This document shows, piece by piece, positions 62,755 through 64,000 of a DNA stretch of 64,000 nucleotides. A program made the position numbers and the translations under genes. The notes beneath the pieces are model-generated. The model ran no database searches and was not told where the DNA came from. It was given only the letters and a program-made list of their open reading frames with translations. The stretch is from assembly GCF_001695835.1 (NCBI RefSeq), contig NZ_MBSO01000034.1, positions 124,001 through 188,000 on the forward strand, written 5' to 3'. The first letter of the stretch is position 1. Each line of letters opens with the position of its first letter. The DNA is from Ensifer sp. LC11 (GTDB lineage: Bacteria; Pseudomonadota; Alphaproteobacteria; Rhizobiales; Rhizobiaceae).

Positions 62755-64000
62755 TCACATGTAGCCGTACATCGGGAAACGGTCGGTCAGCTTGACGACC
62801 TTTTCGCGAACGCCGGCTTCGACGGCCGCATTGCCTTCGTCGGAGTTGGCGACCTTCAGACCATCAAGAACCTCGACGATCAGCTCGCCGATCTCCTTGA
62901 ACTCGGCTTCCTTGAAGCCGCGGGTCGTGCCGGCAGGCGTGCCGAGGCGGACGCCAGAAGTCACGAACGGCTTCTCGGGATCGAACGGAATGCCGTTCTT
63001 GTTGCAGGTGATGAAGGCACGGCCAAGTGCGGCTTCGGCGCGCTTGCCGGTTGCGTTCTTCTTGCGCAGGTCGACGAGCATCAGGTGGTTGTCGGTGCCG
63101 CCCGATACGATGTCGAGGCCGTTGGCCTTCAGCGTGTCGGAGAGCGTGCGGGCGTTCTTGACGATCTGGGCCGCGTAGTCCTTGAACGACGGGTGCAGCG
63201 CTTCGCCGAGAGCGACAGCCTTGGCGGCGATGACGTGCATCAGCGGGCCGCCCTGGAGGCCCGGGAAGACCGCCGAGTTGATCTTCTTGGCGACGTCCTC
63301 GTCGTTGGTGAGAACCATGCCGCCGCGCGGGCCGCGCAGCGACTTGTGCGTCGTCGTGGTGGCGACGTGGCAATGCGGGAACGGCGACGGATGCTGGCCA
63401 CCGGCAACGAGACCGGCGATGTGGGCCATGTCGACCATCAGCCAGGCGCCGATTTCGTCGGCGATCTCGCGGAAGCGCTTCCAGTCCCAGATGCGCGAAT
63501 AGGCGGTGCCGCCGGCGATGATCAGCTTCGGCTTGTGCTTGCGCGCCTTTTCGGCCACGTCGTCCATGTCGAGCAGGTGATCGTCTTCACGCACGCCGTA
63601 GGACACGACGTTGAACCACTTGCCGGACATGTTGACCGGCGAGCCGTGCGTCAGGTGACCGCCCGAGTTGAGGTCGAGCCCCATGAAGGTGTCGCCCGGC
63701 TGCAGGAGCGCCAGGAACACCGCCTGGTTCATCTGCGAACCGGAGTTCGGCTGAACGTTGGCGAAGTTGACGCCGAAGAGCTTCTTGGCGCGTTCGATCG
63801 CCAATTCCTCGGCGATGTCGACGAACTGGCAGCCGCCGTAATAGCGCTTGCCGGGATAACCCTCGGCATACTTGTTGGTCATGATCGAGCCCTGGGCTTC
63901 GAGCACGGCGCGGGAAACGATGTTCTCGGAGGCGATCAGCTCGATCTCGTGGCGCTGACGACCCAGCTCCTTCTCGATCGCACCAAAGATGTCCGGATCG
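62755..64000 (-). CDS. glyA: serine hydroxymethyltransferase (N-terminus beyond window)
   Basis: The visible 415 codons run from a partial N-terminus ([20 protein letters not shown] at the right edge) to the stop at 62755. The conserved [20 protein letters not shown] and [18 protein letters not shown] are present, and the PLP lysine is in [18 protein letters not shown]. Full-length enzymes have about 430 residues, so only a few are missing. It interconverts serine and glycine with tetrahydrofolate. Confidence 0.96.
   Translation of the reverse strand, partial: DPDIFGAIEKELGRQRHEIELIASENIVSRAVLEAQGSIMTNKYAEGYPGKRYYGGCQFVDIAEELAIERAKKLFGVNFANVQPNSGSQMNQAVFLALLQPGDTFMGLDLNSGGHLTHGSPVNMSGKWFNVVSYGVREDDHLLDMDDVAEKARKHKPKLIIAGGTAYSRIWDWKRFREIADEIGAWLMVDMAHIAGLVAGGQHPSPFPHCHVATTTTHKSLRGPRGGMVLTNDEDVAKKINSAVFPGLQGGPLMHVIAAKAVALGEALHPSFKDYAAQIVKNARTLSDTLKANGLDIVSGGTDNHLMLVDLRKKNATGKRAEAALGRAFITCNKNGIPFDPEKPFVTSGVRLGTPAGTTRGFKEAEFKEIGELIVEVLDGLKVANSDEGNAAVEAGVREKVVKLTDRFPMYGYM

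Overview
The window looks like a Rhizobiaceae chromosome, most probably Sinorhizobium/Ensifer. It is GC-rich, and the gene content and order from metY through rplM-rpsI, speB, argC and ctaA to a polysaccharide cluster, then merR-ihfA-fabH-plsX, hppA, nusB-ribH and ribE-ribD-nrdR-glyA, is that of this group. Taxon assignment is inference from gene order and protein character; no search was run.

Region 1 (1 to about 19.6 kb) is a horizontally acquired accessory block. Its right part (12.8-19.3 kb) is a compact, overlapping Tn7-like transposition operon on the minus strand: a 54-residue ORF, tnsA-like, tnsB, tnsC and a large tniQ/tnsD-like gene. To the left lies cargo rich in predicted nucleases and ATPases. 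It includes a three-gene ABC-three-component (ABC-3C) operon, a CoiA-like nuclease, an AlbA_2/Schlafen-type protein, a soluble FtsH-like AAA+ metalloprotease paired with a degenerate TnsA-like protein, a metallophosphoesterase and several unrecognised genes. Two GAAC-N7-GAAC sites, the rhizobial LexA-box format, sit at the FtsH-like operon and just upstream of the transposition operon. The left end of the element is outside the window and neither end could be mapped.

Region 2 (19.6-21 kb) has no convincing protein gene. It holds a candidate structured small RNA ending in a strong intrinsic terminator.

Region 3 (21-34 kb) is core metabolism: O-acetylhomoserine sulfhydrylase, a CoA-binding protein, a DMT transporter, an enoyl-CoA hydratase, a thioesterase, ribosomal proteins L13/S9, an antibiotic-monooxygenase-type protein with an apparent ACG start, a PPOX flavoprotein, an Lrp regulator divergent from phenylalanine hydroxylase, agmatinase, argC, heme A synthase and a phosphoesterase.

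Region 4 (34-44 kb) is a Wzx/Wzy-type surface or exopolysaccharide cluster: acetyltransferase, co-polymerase, Wza-type exporter, two GT4 glycosyltransferases, a WbaP-type initiating transferase and a polymerase. It resembles the uxs locus described in Sinorhizobium meliloti.

Region 5 (44.5-47.8 kb) is a small phage-derived island bounded by tRNA-Pro(GGG) and a duplicate of that tRNA's 3' end. No integrase is visible.

Region 6 (48-64 kb) is core: merR-ihfA-fabH-plsX-DUF177, a cytochrome bc1 chaperone, bamE, the proton-pumping pyrophosphatase, an MFS transporter, nusB-ribH, cupin and GNAT genes, a small exported protein, and ribE-ribD-nrdR-glyA, with glyA running off the right edge.
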